Of a stretch of DNA of 64,000 nucleotides, positions 44,351 through 60,247 are shown piece by piece. Below the pieces are notes generated by a model. The model saw only the letters and a list, made by a program, of their open reading frames with translations. It was not told the origin of the DNA and did no database searches. Each line of letters starts with the position of its first letter. Within the stretch, counting starts at the first letter, position 1. The stretch covers positions 1 to 64,000 of the forward strand of contig JASAND010028788.1 in the NCBI GenBank assembly GCA_030248195.1. The letters run 5' to 3'. This stretch comes from Trissonchulus latispiculum. Lineage: Eukaryota; Nematoda; Enoplea; Enoplida; Ironidae. Position numbers and translations under genes: made by a program.

Positions 44351-46058
44351 CGATACTGAGGCAGACGCACACCTATGCGTAACCGTCGCAAAACTTAACC
44401 GATTTAGTTCAAATTTGGTATTGATGCATTTCAACACATATCTGATCGATCTGCAGCAAAATTTTTATAATTTAAAATTTAAATTTTTGAGTTTTCCAAG
44501 GGAGGGCTAAGGGCAGCCAAAAAATTTTTTGCCTCCGATTTCCCTGAAAAGTGATGTGGATCGGATCGTATCGGCAGTAAAAAATTTAACCGATCCGATA
44601 CAGTAAAATTATTTGTCGATCCGATCCGATACAGTAAAATTATTTGTCGATCCGATCCGATGCGATCCGGGTTCGCTTCTTCAAAAAGATCGATGAACTT
44701 ATTTTAAAGTCGGATTAACAGTGTCAAGCATATTTTGCACACTAATTTGACTGAGCTAGCTTCATTTTATTGTTCCGACAAACAAATGCATAAGGAATTA
44801 AGAAAGGTTGCTGAAGTGAAATTTCAGAAAACATAAAACTAGACAATGAACGCTACGTACTGAGGAAATCTTAACGTAACAAAGAAAATACGAAAGCATG
44901 TTATCAATTAAAGTCTATAAGGCTAAGAATCAAGTTCTTCGAAACTACAACTGTAACTTTTTGGACTATTGGATGTTCCTGGATGGATCACAATTAGAAT
45001 TTAATTTTTTTGGAGAGTTGGAGACTGAACTGAAGCTTGAACGGTAGCATAAATTTCAAACAAACTGGGTAATTTTGTGTTGGGAGAGGTATTTTAAACA
45101 TTTTTGCTGATTTTAGAAACTCAGTTACTTCTAAACTTGAACTTGGACTAAATTAAACTAAACTTGAACTAAACGTGAACAAAACTTGAACTTGCGTTTA
45201 CTTACAGTTCTCAAGTCTGAAAAACTTTGCTCAACTAATTTCCGTAAGAAGAAGGGAAAGTTTCATGAAACATTGACAACCTGAGCTTTTGATTCAAGTG
45301 CAAGTACTTTCAGTGCAAAGTATATATATGTATGTATTCAAGTGCAAACTTTCAAGATCTTATGAAATTGGTCTGCAAACGTATATAACTGCAAAGCAAA
45401 GCTTGGGCGCAGCAAACGTTGTAGAGGGGAAATAGGAAAAGGAAACGCTTGCGCACCAAATAAAACATCAATTGAAGTGATGTTTGGTGAAAACTGCGAG
45501 TCAGGTGAGGTTACAATTTATATGCTGACTGAAATCTAGCCGGATCGCCGATCCGACTAGCTTAAGCGATCCGACAGGCCTGCCGATCCGATCCGATGCG
45601 ATCCGGCCGCCGGATCGTGGATCGGATCGATTTTGCCGATCCGATCCACATCACTACAAAGTTAAATATAGAAGAGGCTCCCTTGGTTGCGAAACACGAT
45701 TCTGAAAACCGTTTTTCGATCCAGTATATATTTCGTTAACTAAATATAAGATCAAACGTTAAGCTTACAACTTTAGCTTATTTCTAGCTAACGAAAAGCT
45801 GGATCGAAAAACGGTTTTCAAATTCATTTTCAGCGATCCAGAAAACCACTGTACGCATCTTTTTAGCAAAATTGGAGACAAAAAGTTTTTGTTCCCCTTG
45901 GTCCCCCCTTTCAGAACTGAAAAATTTACATTTTTTAAAATTTCAAAGTTTTGCTGCAGATCGATCAAACGTGTGTTCAAATGGCCATACCAAATTTGAA
46001 CTAAATCGGTTAAGTTTTGCGAAAGTTACGCACACGTGTGCGTCTGCATTAGTATCGC
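44351..46058. mobile_element. Palindromic (fold-back) element, copy D
   Basis: The left end CGATACTGAGGCAGACGCAC and right end GTGCGTCTGCATTAGTATCG are inverse. ACTTAACCGATTTAGTTCAA, CATATCTGATCGATCTGCAG and their inverses follow inward. The centre around 45715-45810 reads CGTTTTTCGATCCAG and CTAACGAAAAGCTGGATCG. The left arm is split by a 1.1-kb element (44552-45653). Without it the palindrome would be about 600 bp. Confidence 0.7.
44552..45653. mobile_element. hAT-like element filled with GATCCGAT repeats
   Basis: Termini TGATGTGGATCGGATCG and the inverse. Subterminal blocks repeat CCGATCCGAT on both sides. It is flanked by similar 8-mers CTGAAAAG (44544-44551) and CTACAAAG (45654-45661), six of eight identical. 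It lies inside the older fold-back element 44351-46058. No transposase. Confidence 0.65.
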
Positions 46059-49388
<3,330 letters not shown>

Positions 49389-49390
49389 TA

Positions 49391-50529
49391 CAGTACCGCT
49401 CGAAATTAAGTGCCGTTGAAGCCGGCTTCAGATTCGTTTGAAGCCAGATGAGCTTCAGGAAGCTGACGCTGACTCCGGCTTCAAATACTAAACTTCTTTA
49501 AGGTAAGGCCTTTTAAAAGTTACCAACATTCATTTTTCTCTCATTTGAGTTTTAGCAGCAAGCAAATTTTGGCAGACAGCGTAGTGTGCAGACTTTCATG
49601 GGTGGCTGATTTCAGCTGCTCAAGTAGACACTGGCTTAAAGGTAATGTACACGTCAGACTAGCTTTGGCTGTAAAACTAGATCTATGTAAAACTGCAGCA
49701 AAGGAGAAAGCTGCTTTTAATAAGAACTGAAATAAACCAAGAATTTTATGTCCCAATTGTGCAATGATAAAGCGCCGTGCTTGCGGTGCAGTCTTATTTC
49801 ATTACAAGTAATAATGAAAGATAAAACAACTATGGAGTGACATGCAAGAACACACGAAATTAATTTGAATTTATGTCAGAAAAGATAATAATAACCAAGT
49901 TGAGCTTTGTGATTGGTTAAGCTGCGTATTGAATTTGAAATATCTATTGTTATCTGCTCTTCTTTCTTAATGTCTCTGTACCTGCCGTCAGTACATTATT
50001 TACACATTGTTTACAGAGTATTAGTTTATTTGGATTTTATCGGTCAATAGTTTTGGTATTAGTAAATAAATTAAATTTTCAGTAAATAATATTTTAAGCA
50101 AATTTGTTTTCTTCAAAATTACAGTTTAATAATAGTGAAATAAGACTGCACCGCAAGCACGGCGCTTTATCATTGCACAATTGGGACATAAAATTCTTGG
50201 TTTATTTCAGTTCTTATTAAAAGCAGCTTTCTCCTTTGCTGCAGTTTTACAGCCAAAGCTAGTCTGACGTGTACATTACCTTTAAGCCAGTGTCTACTTG
50301 AGCAGCTGAAATCAGCCACCCATGAAAGTCTGCACACTACGCTGTCTGCCAAATTTGCTTGCTGCTAAAACTCAAATGAGAGAAAAATGAATGTTGGTAA
50401 CTTTTAAAAGGCTTAACCTTAAAGAAGTTTAGTATTTGAAGCCGGAGTCAGCGTCAGCTTCCTGAAGCTCATCTGGCTTCAAACGAATCTGAAGCCGGCT
50501 TCAACGGCACTTAATTTCGAGCGGTACTG
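49391..50529. mobile_element. Tc1/mariner-type palindromic element (1.14 kb)
   Basis: The ends CAGTACCGCTCGAAATTAAG and the exact inverse are flanked by TA on both sides (49389-49390 and 50530-50531). CAGT-start termini and TA duplication are typical of Tc1/mariner. The arms (49391-49803 and 50137-50529) are nearly identical over about 400 bp except for a roughly 20-bp indel. The 333-bp loop is AT-rich with no transposase. Mirror-image ORFs in the two arms are artefacts of the palindrome. Confidence 0.8.
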
Positions 50530-50531
50530 TA

Positions 50532-51160
50532 AACCAAATTCTATGTTTTAAATTAATATCAATTGAGAAATCTTAGTCCCCAGAATGCATAATGAATCGC
50601 AGAGAAAATACTCAACTTTAACAAATTAGCAATATAGTAGTCGCTGTTCACGACTCCAGTTAATCCAGTCTGCCGTCAAAGCGAAAACAAAATTCAAGTT
50701 TTAAACAACCAAAACCAATCTAAACCCTAAATTAAATTAAAATCTAAACTATTCAAAACAGCCTAGCTTCAAAGGAAACGATTTCAGGATATGATATACT
50801 CAGATTTCCAAGAAATGACAAATAGTCGGCCAAAAAAGCCGCAAATGCAAAACGTCTACTTAAGCCTTACACTTTAAGCTTACGTAAAACTTATTAGGTA
50901 TGTATACGTTATACGTATATGTATATATTATATATATTGGAGGGCGGGGGGAACTTAGTATATATATATCAGCTTCCGACAACTGTGCACTAAACGTCAC
51001 CCATTTGTCCCCCCTGCGCCCCTTCTATAACCCGATGAAATCTTTTTTGGCCCTTCAGGTGAGAGAGGACGTGTCAAAGTCAAAAGGTTATCAACTTTCC
51101 ACCCATCCCTCGAATGTACCTCAACAGCTGACACAAAGCCAAACCCACACACACGAAGCT

Positions 51161-51225
<65 letters not shown>

Positions 51226-51962
51226 GTATGTATATACGTGGGAGTCGGAAATTCTACTGAACTAGAACTTTAAAACAAAATGATTAAAGTAAAATCAAAA
51301 TCAAAATTAAAATTAAAATCCACGAGGTCTTTCCCTCCATACTCGCATATACAAGGCAGAATAGAGAGACTGTTATGATCGATACCGAACCCGGTGAAAC
51401 TAAAGCTGTCCCCGGAGAGACAGCTCAAACCCGTATATACATATATACGATCATGGAGCAGAGCTTAGCCCGAGAGTACCCTGGGGAAATTTTCGATGAA
51501 ACCAGACCTTTTGGAGACCGACGCACCCCACCACTCCCCTCAAAGTCTTGAGGCGTTTAAAAAGATTGCACTAAGTTAGTAGCTTTCTGGGCAACCTAGG
51601 CCAGAGATGAAACCGGGTCACCGGGTCAGTTCGGGTCACTATATGGACCGGGTCACCGGAACAGAAGCTCTTACCCGGTTTTGACCCGGTATATTTAGCT
51701 GTGGACATATTTTTCGTATATATTTTTCATATTAAATTTTCATCATACATATATTTATTCAGCGTCTTTACCAAGTTTTTGCCACCTTAAACTTCAATTA
51801 TCATTCAAAAACCAGCAACAGAAATAAATCATCCATAATTAAATTGATCGTTGACAACTAAATAAATTATTGATCCAGACTTTCAAAATGTTAGTCGCAG
51901 TGGTGTCATCACAATATATATATATATATACGTATAATTTAGTTTACCAACATATATATATA
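50532..51962. other. Intergenic, AT-rich, TA tract 51161-51224
   Basis: No supported gene. Near 51610-51690 the words ACCGGGTCACCGGGTC and TTGACCCGG suggest a remnant of a CCGGGTC-filled element, with no clear ends. Confidence 0.4.
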
Positions 51963-51964
51963 TA

Positions 51965-52807
51965 GGGTAAACTAGCTTTGTATGGACAATAAAACCTCGG
52001 TCTATCTTCAACATATAAGAGCACTAGCCATGAACGGACAATATTTTTCGCTGTATGGACACAACTTGCGTTGTATGGACACTGAATTTTACATGCAAAA
52101 CATAGAAGTAATAAAATTTTAAAATGCTTCTTTTGAACTTAAAATAGAAGGTAGAAGCTTGATTTTTCGGATTTAGAGTTATTTGACTGTCCTCTTTCGA
52201 CTGCAGTAAAAACATTAAAAAATAAAAATTTTCGAAATTGCTTAATTTCCACTTAGAATGGTAGGTAATGTCTTCAAAAACTTGTATAAAAAGTTTTACA
52301 TTAATCTGAGGCTTTTTGTTAAAGTTATTAGCGTTAGAAATCCTGCTTTGAAGTCATATAAAATACACACAAATTTTGCTGTCCATACAGGGAAAGTGAC
52401 GTGTCCATACAATGCTAGTTCAAGATTAATCATTACTTAATTAATAACTTTTAATAGGCGTTACCATTTTGAAAAACAATTTGACCAGATTATAGGAAAC
52501 ACAATTAGACACATTTCGATAGAAAAATGTTCTTAAATATTTATAGTTTGGACATAGAACTTTTCTCCTAATTTTTAACCTAAAAATTGGCGTTTTCTAA
52601 GAGTGTTGCGTCGAAAACAATAAATAAATCTGCAGCGGTTTCATTTTTGAAGAAAACTTACTGAAACTTGGTAAAGTGGTACTAAGAATAATAGGCTTTC
52701 TAACGATACAAACTTTTTTCAAATTGGCCAGCTCTGCAGAGAGATATTTAGTCAAATCTTATCTAATGTTCATACAAGGTTAGTGTCCGTACAAAGCTAG
52801 TTTACCC
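51965..52807. mobile_element. TA-flanked inverted-repeat element with GTATGGACA motifs
   Basis: Starts GGGTAAACTAGCTTTGTATG and ends with the inverse reading GGGTAAACTAGCTTTGTACG. TA lies on both sides (51963-51964, 52808-52809). GTATGGACA or its inverse occurs repeatedly inside (about 51988, 52061, 52074, 52379, 52404). It is 843 bp with no transposase. Tc1/mariner-like or pogo-like by its TA duplication. Confidence 0.7.
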
Positions 52808-52891
52808 TACCTCCAATCACTGACTGACTAAACCCTATGCTGTCGAGAATAGACCCGCTTCCTAGGAGCTCTGTGCGCAAAAAGATTTGAC

Positions 52892-52964
52892 TCTGCCGAG
52901 AATCGAACCAGGGACCTTCCGACCTGCAGGCTAGAACAGTAGCACTACACTACACGACAGACAG
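52892..52964 (-). ncRNA. tRNA-like sequence (SINE head or tRNA pseudogene)
   Basis: The minus strand starts TCTGTCGTGTAGTGTAGTGC (A-box-like). It has a B box GGTTCGATTCTC and ends CTCGGCAGA, whose last seven bases can pair with the first seven. The anticodon arm is irregular. It may be a decayed tRNA or a SINE promoter region. Confidence 0.45.
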
Positions 52965-53502
52965 TAGAGTCTTAGAGGGAAAACGCAGCACAGCCAAATC
53001 ATTGCTGCACCCAGTCAAATTTGTTATAGACATTGCACGAAACCGTAGCACGGAAAGCCCAGCTTCATTTGGCTGCAATTTTACAACCTCCCCCCATCCC
53101 TACAATTAAGGAATATATAATTCTAAATTTTAAGTTTTCTCTCATTTTCGGCGGCTGTAGCTACTTAACTGACTAAAACAAGAATTCCAGAAACAACTTA
53201 ACTTTCTCCGGCAGTTCATAAACCATCATAAAACGCTGCAGAAGAATGACAAATGTGTCAAACGTGGGTCATCAAAATTAAATGCTGATGATATTTTGAC
53301 ATTTTTGGTCGACAAATGGGAGGGCTCAATTTCGCTTAAAGAGGGGGGAGGCGTCTGTCCAAAAAGTTTCTTACACCAGAAGGCAGAAACGTTTAAAAAT
53401 TTAGAATCTGCAATATCCTATCTAATACTAATGCAAGTTAATTTCTCTATCATTCTACTTATTTATATCTAACGAGACTAAAAATCCCGCAAAAAAATTG
53501 TA

Positions 53503-53766
53503 TCAAGCATAACTTAAGGAAGTTTTCAATTTTTGCTGACGTACTGCAAAGACCCCGTTTGGCCCCTCCAAACTTTTATCAGGCTGAAAAACCAGGGAGC
53601 GAATCACTTTTGCTTCTTCGTCTTCAGGCACGATATAATTGCACCATTTGTCGGTGTCAATTAACCCCCCCCTTCCCCGACTTTCATAACACGTCGGAGG
53701 TCTGAACCTTAAGGTGGTTGACAAAACGGAAAAACATAACAGCCACCCCAATTGACGTAAAAGCAT
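53503..53766 (-). CDS. Possible small secreted protein (hypothetical)
   Basis: An 87-residue ORF with a hydrophobic start (MLLRQLGWLLCFSVLSTTLR) that could be a signal peptide. A polar tail containing DKWCNYIVPEDEEAK follows. Only two cysteines lie in the likely mature part and no domain was recognised. It may be a chance ORF or one exon of a gene. Confidence is low because nothing beyond amino-acid composition supports it. Confidence 0.2.
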   Translation of the reverse strand: MLLRQLGWLLCFSVLSTTLRFRPPTCYESRGRGGLIDTDKWCNYIVPEDEEAKVIRSLVFQPDKSLEGPNGVFAVRQQKLKTSLSYA

Positions 53767-54740
53767 CCAAACTATGCGAAAGGTAACTAACTACATAGGA
53801 CAGAAAAGACTTCTGAGGTCACAGCCACGACACGGAAAGATTTACCTAGGTTCGACGGTTGCAGATTTCAGAAAAAAAGAAATTAAAATTTTTTAAAATT
53901 TAGAATTGGAGTATATAACTCTGTGCTCAGCTTGTGCTGTCCATTCAGCTCATAGGTTTATAACTTTGATGTCCACAGTTAAAAATGGATTAAAACTGCT
54001 ATATTTAAATAAATATACTGACATTCGGCAAAGGTTTAAGTGGTGCTACTCGAGTTTAATAAATTTAAATCCATATATGTATACTTTTCATGACAAACGA
54101 GGAAAAGTCAAGCTTGACCAGAGTAATAAATGTAAGAAACGAAATTGTCACTTCACCATCTGAGACTCGCAAAATTAGTATATACATACCTCAAACAAAT
54201 AATTCCGGATTAAAACCAATTCTATAAAAGCTATCTTCTAGAAGTCTTTAACTTAACTCTAATTCCTTCCCTACTACTACACTTATTATCGTAGAATTTG
54301 ACGGGGAGAAAGGGGGAATTCGCCCTCCGTCAAAAACAGATCATATAATATCCAGGGCAGATACCATTATCAGTGATTAAGATAAACAGAGGTGGATATC
54401 ACGCGAAACAGTTTGATACATATAAAAAGCCCAAAACCGCTATCTAGGCAGCATTAATGAAAGTCTAACCTAGAAATCCTTTCTATATATTTAAGAATTT
54501 CAAGAACGCGTCACGCTTTGCCTAACCCTAGAATAGGTATCGAGTCTGTCACATATGGTGTAAATAGTTACGCACGTACACACTGATTTGGTTTTATTTT
54601 TTCAGTTCAAGGCGTTTTTGCCTTGCATCAGTGCATCTGCAACCTACAGGTTGCCTTATACAGGTTGCCTTAGCTGGAGCCAAAATAAATAATCATATAT
54701 ATGTGTATATGTATATATAATATACCTAGGTTACGTATGT

Positions 54741-54744
54741 AATA

Positions 54745-54785
<41 letters not shown>
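54741..54785. repeat. (AAT)n microsatellite
   Basis: About 14 AAT units. Confidence 0.9.
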
Positions 54786-54786
<1 letters not shown>

Positions 54787-55337
54787 CATAATACCAAACT
54801 TGATATTTAGGAACAGGAGAAAGATGTTTTTATTTACTTTGACAGACTATTGAAAAATTAAGATCACCAGTAAAGGATAAAGACAAATTGTGAACATGGT
54901 TTAATTATTTAATTTTAATAAATAAAATACAACAGATGTATGATATGGTCGGAGTTATATCAAATAGTGGTACACCACGGCCTAGCGCCCTGGTGGTCAA
55001 ACCTGGTCCTGGCCGGGACCAAAATTTAGACAAATTTTGTCAATTTTCGACCTTTTTGGCCAAAATTTTGGAACATTGGAAGTCAATAATAGCTTAAATT
55101 GTTACCTACAAATTGTTAGTTTTGAATGAAACAACAATATACAGTATATATAATATATAATAATGTATAACGATATAATTTTATGTCCATACCTGAAACT
55201 ACAGTAAAATTTTAATTTTTAAACAATTTTTTGAAAATTTTCAATTTGGGGATCTGCAATTTTAGGCTGCTATGGACATAGTTAAATGTTATATTATACA
55301 TATATTCTGTGTATGTATGAATGTATACCTATATTTT

Positions 55338-56441
55338 TATTCCTGCTGGAGCAGGAATGTATAAAATGAAACTTATATGTTTTGTGTATAGTGAGTCATT
55401 TCTCTATTTAGACGCCCTAGCTTAGGTGAATTTTTCATTCAGATTATGCAAATTAGGTTTGGATCCTATTTAAGCAGAAAAACTGACAACTTTTATGCAG
55501 TCTTCGACTGTCAGCAATCTACATGGTTGCGGATTTTTGAGCACTAGTGTAGCTTCGGAGCTACACATAGGTGCAGTAGGTAAGAAGGCACTAGCTTGCG
55601 CTGGACATCACAAATCCAGTCCGGTCATGGCATGGGCAAGCATAGGCCTGCTCTTCCTGATCTTGCTTCCTGAGCTATGCAGCATATCAACGCCAGGGGA
55701 CAACTTAGGAAAACTAAGTTGTTGACTGCACTTGTTCGGGGGGCACTTGAGCTAGTAGTACCATATAATGCGTTTTCTTGTACTGTATGGCGTTTTGTAT
55801 TCCACTTTTTGCGTTTCGCTTTATGGCATTTGGGATTTGTACCGAATGCTATTCTGTTGGTGTGAATAGTAGGGCCTAGGGGCGAACAAGTGCAATCATA
55901 GAGGTGGGTCCACAGTGCTCCTCTTGATACTTTTGCGCACATATACATTACGTATACGTATATTTGCGTGTCTTTTGCACTTGAACTGATATAGCACTGT
56001 GGGGCGGTTGTTCATTCCATTCCCTTGATCCCTTGATCTTTAGTCAGATCAGCGAGAAAAAAATTGAGCAGCAGAATGAAAGGTCATGAAATTTTAGTCT
56101 TGGAAATCAACGACTTTTTCCTGTTTATTTGGGATCGAATATGTACTTTTTAAAGGTGTACTGCTGATTCCAATGCAGCTACTTATTGCATTGTGCAATA
56201 GTGTTTTGTTTGCTAAAGGAAATGACATCTGGACTCATCAGAAATAACGAAGATTTAGTAGGATATTTTAAAAGATAATAATAGTTTTCATATCAAAGGA
56301 ACTAGAAATGTCAAGTGAAATTGTTATGTAAACCTGAAGTTCTAAACGCTTAACCGTGCTTCTATCTAACTACGGACAATGTTCGTAATTGAATAATTAA
56401 CAGGTCTAAGCAGGAATACTGCCCCTTTTGGGGCCAACTTG
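55338..56441 (+). mobile_element. Candidate solo LTR, copy 2
   Basis: Homologous to 42126-43912. TTATTCCTGCTGGAGCAGGA is at the start, ATGCAAAT at 55446-55453, TATTTAAG at 55467-55474 and GGAATACTGCCCCTTTTGGG near the end. Between AGCATAGGCCTGCTCTTCCT and the shared 3' part it has about 600 bp not found in copy 1. A plus-strand ORF within it (ATG at 55627, MAWASIGLLFLILLPELCSI) looks like a signal peptide but stops soon after. Confidence 0.4.
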
Positions 56442-59400
56442 TTTATTTTTTCCTATATTTATTGATACATTCGTGTACGTTTGATGGCGAAATTGTACTG
56501 ACAGGGCAAGTTTAACCGAAGTTAGAAACTAAGTGGTCATTAACTCAAGAGCAATAAAAGTCAAAGTGAGTTTTCACTTCAAAAATGAGGTTGAAATACT
56601 GGAGAAATTTTCACAAAATGGATTTGGCCTTCGGGGGAAAACGTAATTTTTTAAAAACTGAACAACAGAAAATTTTAAAACTTTTTCCTACGTCGATGTG
56701 ACATGCACACACACACAAATATAAACGTACGTATGTAAAACTTGCAACACTAACATATATCAATATACATATATATAGCAATTCTTTATATATACACGCA
56801 TGAAAACTTTGAACGGTAGATCATATTATTTGTACAAAATCACCTTGACAGGGCGACTAGGGTTTTAACTTTACGACAAAAAATTGCACAAAAATTGGCT
56901 TAAATGCTGTGAAAAAGGAGGTCCACAGTCAGCGCGACGTCACAAGATAGGACGCAATTAAACTCATAAAAATGCCTCTCATACCTAGTATATATATACT
57001 TAAACCTTAACCTATATTTCTTTAAAAACGGCAATCAAATGTTAAAAAATTTAAATTTCGTCAACAGATGAAGAAACAAAGATTAATTACAAATCCTTAA
57101 AGAAAACCATGAGTGATATCAGAGTTATTGGAAGTGTACCTCAAAAATAACGTCAAATAGAGACATGTTATCTATAATACAAATCTAGATCGACTAATAA
57201 TAATATGCTTATATAATATGCCAGTATATACGTTGTTCAACTTCGGTATTAATATTATTATTGATTTGTTTAAATTGATAAACAAATCAGTAATATTAAT
57301 CCAGAAGTTGAAAAATGTACTAAGAAAACACATATATAGAAGCATATTACATTATAAAGCTAATTATAGCAGCCTATCAGGGAAAAAACGGACGCGGCTC
57401 CTGAGTATAAGTCAAATTCCAAACATACCATAAATGCTTGACTGCTGGTCTTTCCTTCCCCTTCCCAAAAATAAATACCACCGAATTTATCCTAAACGTG
57501 AAAGGAGGGGTACCAAGAAAATAAATTTATATTTATAAATTTAAATTTAAATGTAAAAATCACATTTATATAATATACAAGAAGCACATGTATAACACAA
57601 ACTTTCAGCTGACGAAAATGCCATAATGATATACTTAATTATTGACTTAATTTACTGTAACAACAACCCCCCCCCCTTCTACAAAATTTAAGGTTTTATT
57701 GAGGTCTGCTGATATAAGCATGCAATCCTATGGTGTATATATATATATTAAAATTTTGGGGGAGGGCCTAAAAAGGGACGCCTAGGCCAGGTGTACGTAA
57801 CGAGATCTAACAATGCTTCACTACCATAAACATTAGCTCTCTGGACCAAAATTTCAGAATACAGTGGGAGATGAAAGACGAAAGACTGAGATGTTTTGGA
57901 CCCAAAAATCCCCCCCTCTCCCCACAAATAGCTCAAATAATACTGAGGTCTGAACCGGAGTCCTGAACTAAACTTTCTTGATACAGTGAAATTAAACAAT
58001 TATTTATATATTTTTATTTATTGCTCCTGATTTTATTTCTTTCATTTTTAACAAAGAATTCTAGAAAATAATTCTGAGTGGGAATCGAACCAGGTCCATT
58101 CCGTTGTACAGAGGAACGCTCTACCAACTGAGCCACAAAGGTGCACCCAGGAAAGCTCGAAATAATCGCTAATGGAAGACTAAAAATCATTTCCTCGTGT
58201 GTATGAATTTAAAGTAATAAAATTAAAAAATATCAGGAAATATAATACAAAATAGTTTAAATTTCCAAAATTGCTAATAAAGGCAATGCTTACAGGTTAA
58301 ATCCATTGATCAACTATTAACTCTGTATTTTATAATAAACATTTACAGTGAAACTCAACAAGTATATACGTAAATATAAATTTACAGTTATTAAAGTTTT
58401 GAATCATAAATATTGTATTAGAGTGTAGCAAGCACATAATGATACTGATAGCGATATCAGAGCAATTTTAGCATAAATTATAGATTCATCTAGAAGTCAA
58501 AAGTAACAAAATTTACAGAGATATTCCGGGGTAAAGTCAAAACTTTGTATACTAAAACGACACGAAAGAAAAGTTCATACACAAACACGAACCCTACAAA
58601 TGCACAAATACACACATCTATATAAACAGGTAAACACGCACATTATATATTTATATATTTCTGCATATATATACGTATATACATGTATATTTTGTACGTA
58701 TATACGCGTTTACAGTCTAAAGCGTAACTGTAATCTTTATACAGTGTACTGTGTAGTGCGTCTTTCTATAGGCGTATTTTTCATGGGAAAAGCAGTAAAG
58801 TGACTTTAAAGATTGGGCCAACTTTACTGCTATCAAACAAAATTGATTTCAACAACCCGAAAGTGTATACGTCTAAAACTACTTCAGAATGTAGCTATCT
58901 CGCTCCCCCCCCCCCCGATAAATTTTGAGACGAGTTTACTTTCTATACAATTTTCAAGGGCCCTTTAATTTCTGTACACACAGACTGTATGTATACGTGC
59001 GTAGTAGTACTCCCACTAAATTGACAGCAAATTGGGAAAACCGTACACACACAAGATAGTAAGTACATACACGTAAATGCTGTGTGCAAAGACGTTTACA
59101 GATAAAACAGGCTAAGCCTATCTAGCGCGGAGATGCAACAAAACAAGTTTTGAGACACTCTTTTGCACGTTTGCGCCCACAAAATTCGGCAAAAAATTGG
59201 ATCAAAATTCAAATTCTGGGCAAATTTAATTATAAAATTTCCGGCCACTAATTACAGCACTTACCAATCAATGAAATCTGGTGTATAGAGCGCCGGCATA
59301 AAATACTGGTTACTAAGGGGACCTAGTTAAGGTTAGATATAAGAGAAAACTATGCGTGGTATGCGCTCAAGTATTCAACTAATGTTAAGACTGCAAATTT

Positions 59401-60247
59401 TAGAGCTATGACCTAGACAGCCAATCAAAATGCAGCCCTGCGTAGGCACTGCTTTTTGATTGGCTGAAATAGCTGACGCAAACCCCCGCCCCCCTAATAA
59501 TAAGACACTTGTGATTAGGGTGGGGGGTTAAAACGCTGATTTTGAATAATTTCACGGGTGCAAAGTTGATTAAATGTTAATTTTGTGGCTGAAAATTAGA
59601 TCGTTTTAAAAAAATGAAGATTTGACGAAGATATATGAATGAACTGAATGTTATAAATTTTATTTTAAATTTTAAGCTCATTTTAAAAACACATGTCTGC
59701 TTTAAAAGATAAATTTTTGATAAACTGTTGGAGAGTGTTGGAGAGACGCAAACATCTTATGTGATTAACTTTTGCAAAACGTAAATCTCGTTCAAGTTTG
59801 CTTTCAAAGTACTCAAAAAATTTAGATATTCAATTTATTATTCCAAGACATTTATTTTTCGAATATTTTCGAATCAGAAATAAGATCCAAAAGGAAAAGG
59901 AAATTGTTTTTCCACGATTCTTCTGTTTTCGGACTCCCAGAACACGAATTTGAGATTTCTTTTTCGATTCATTCTCATTGGCTCGAGATAAACTAATATT
60001 ATAATATAAGCTAGTTGGTATATGAAGGCAGTCAATCTTCTTAGGGCCCTTTTATAATATGATTAAATTTATTAACTTACAGAATTACAGAGATTAGGAA
60101 AACTTATTCATAATTTGTAGATTAAAACGCTTAAACGGATTAAACTAGTCAGTTTAACTCGCAAATTAAACTTTAATCCGTTTTATCCGTGAACGTAAAA
60201 ATGATTAAAGTTTAAATTAATCTATTTAATTTAATCTAAACTCGCTC
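56442..60247. other. Gene-free AT-rich region with tRNA-like sequence
   Basis: No protein gene supported. Near 59905-59975 the words ACACGAATTTGAGATTTC and TTTTTCGATTCA resemble the centre of the fold-back family, a possible half copy. GATTAAAC words at 60060-60240 recall similar sequence at 29065-29145. Confidence 0.4.
58075..58145 (-). ncRNA. tRNA-like sequence (possible tRNA-Tyr-derived SINE)
   Basis: The minus strand has a perfect A box (TGGCTCAGTTGG), a T-loop/B box (GGTTCGATTCC) and an anticodon loop readable as CTGTACA (GTA, Tyr). The acceptor ends do not pair and the anticodon stem has a mismatch, so a SINE or pseudogene is more likely than a working tRNA. Confidence 0.5.

Larger units (their letters stand above)
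52965..55337. other. Gene-poor AT-rich region
   Basis: Includes the short ORF 53503-53766 and an (AAT)n tract. No tRNA or bounded mobile element was recognised. Confidence 0.4.

Noticed and set aside
49545..50352. Pair of similar ORFs (WVADFSCSSRHWLKGN) on opposite strands
   Set aside because: They are the same sequence in the two arms of a palindrome and not two genes. No signal or domain.
58075..58145. Functional tRNA-Tyr gene
   Set aside because: A and B boxes and a GTA anticodon are readable, but the acceptor stem does not pair and a nuclear tRNA-Tyr normally has an intron. Kept only as a tRNA-like sequence.
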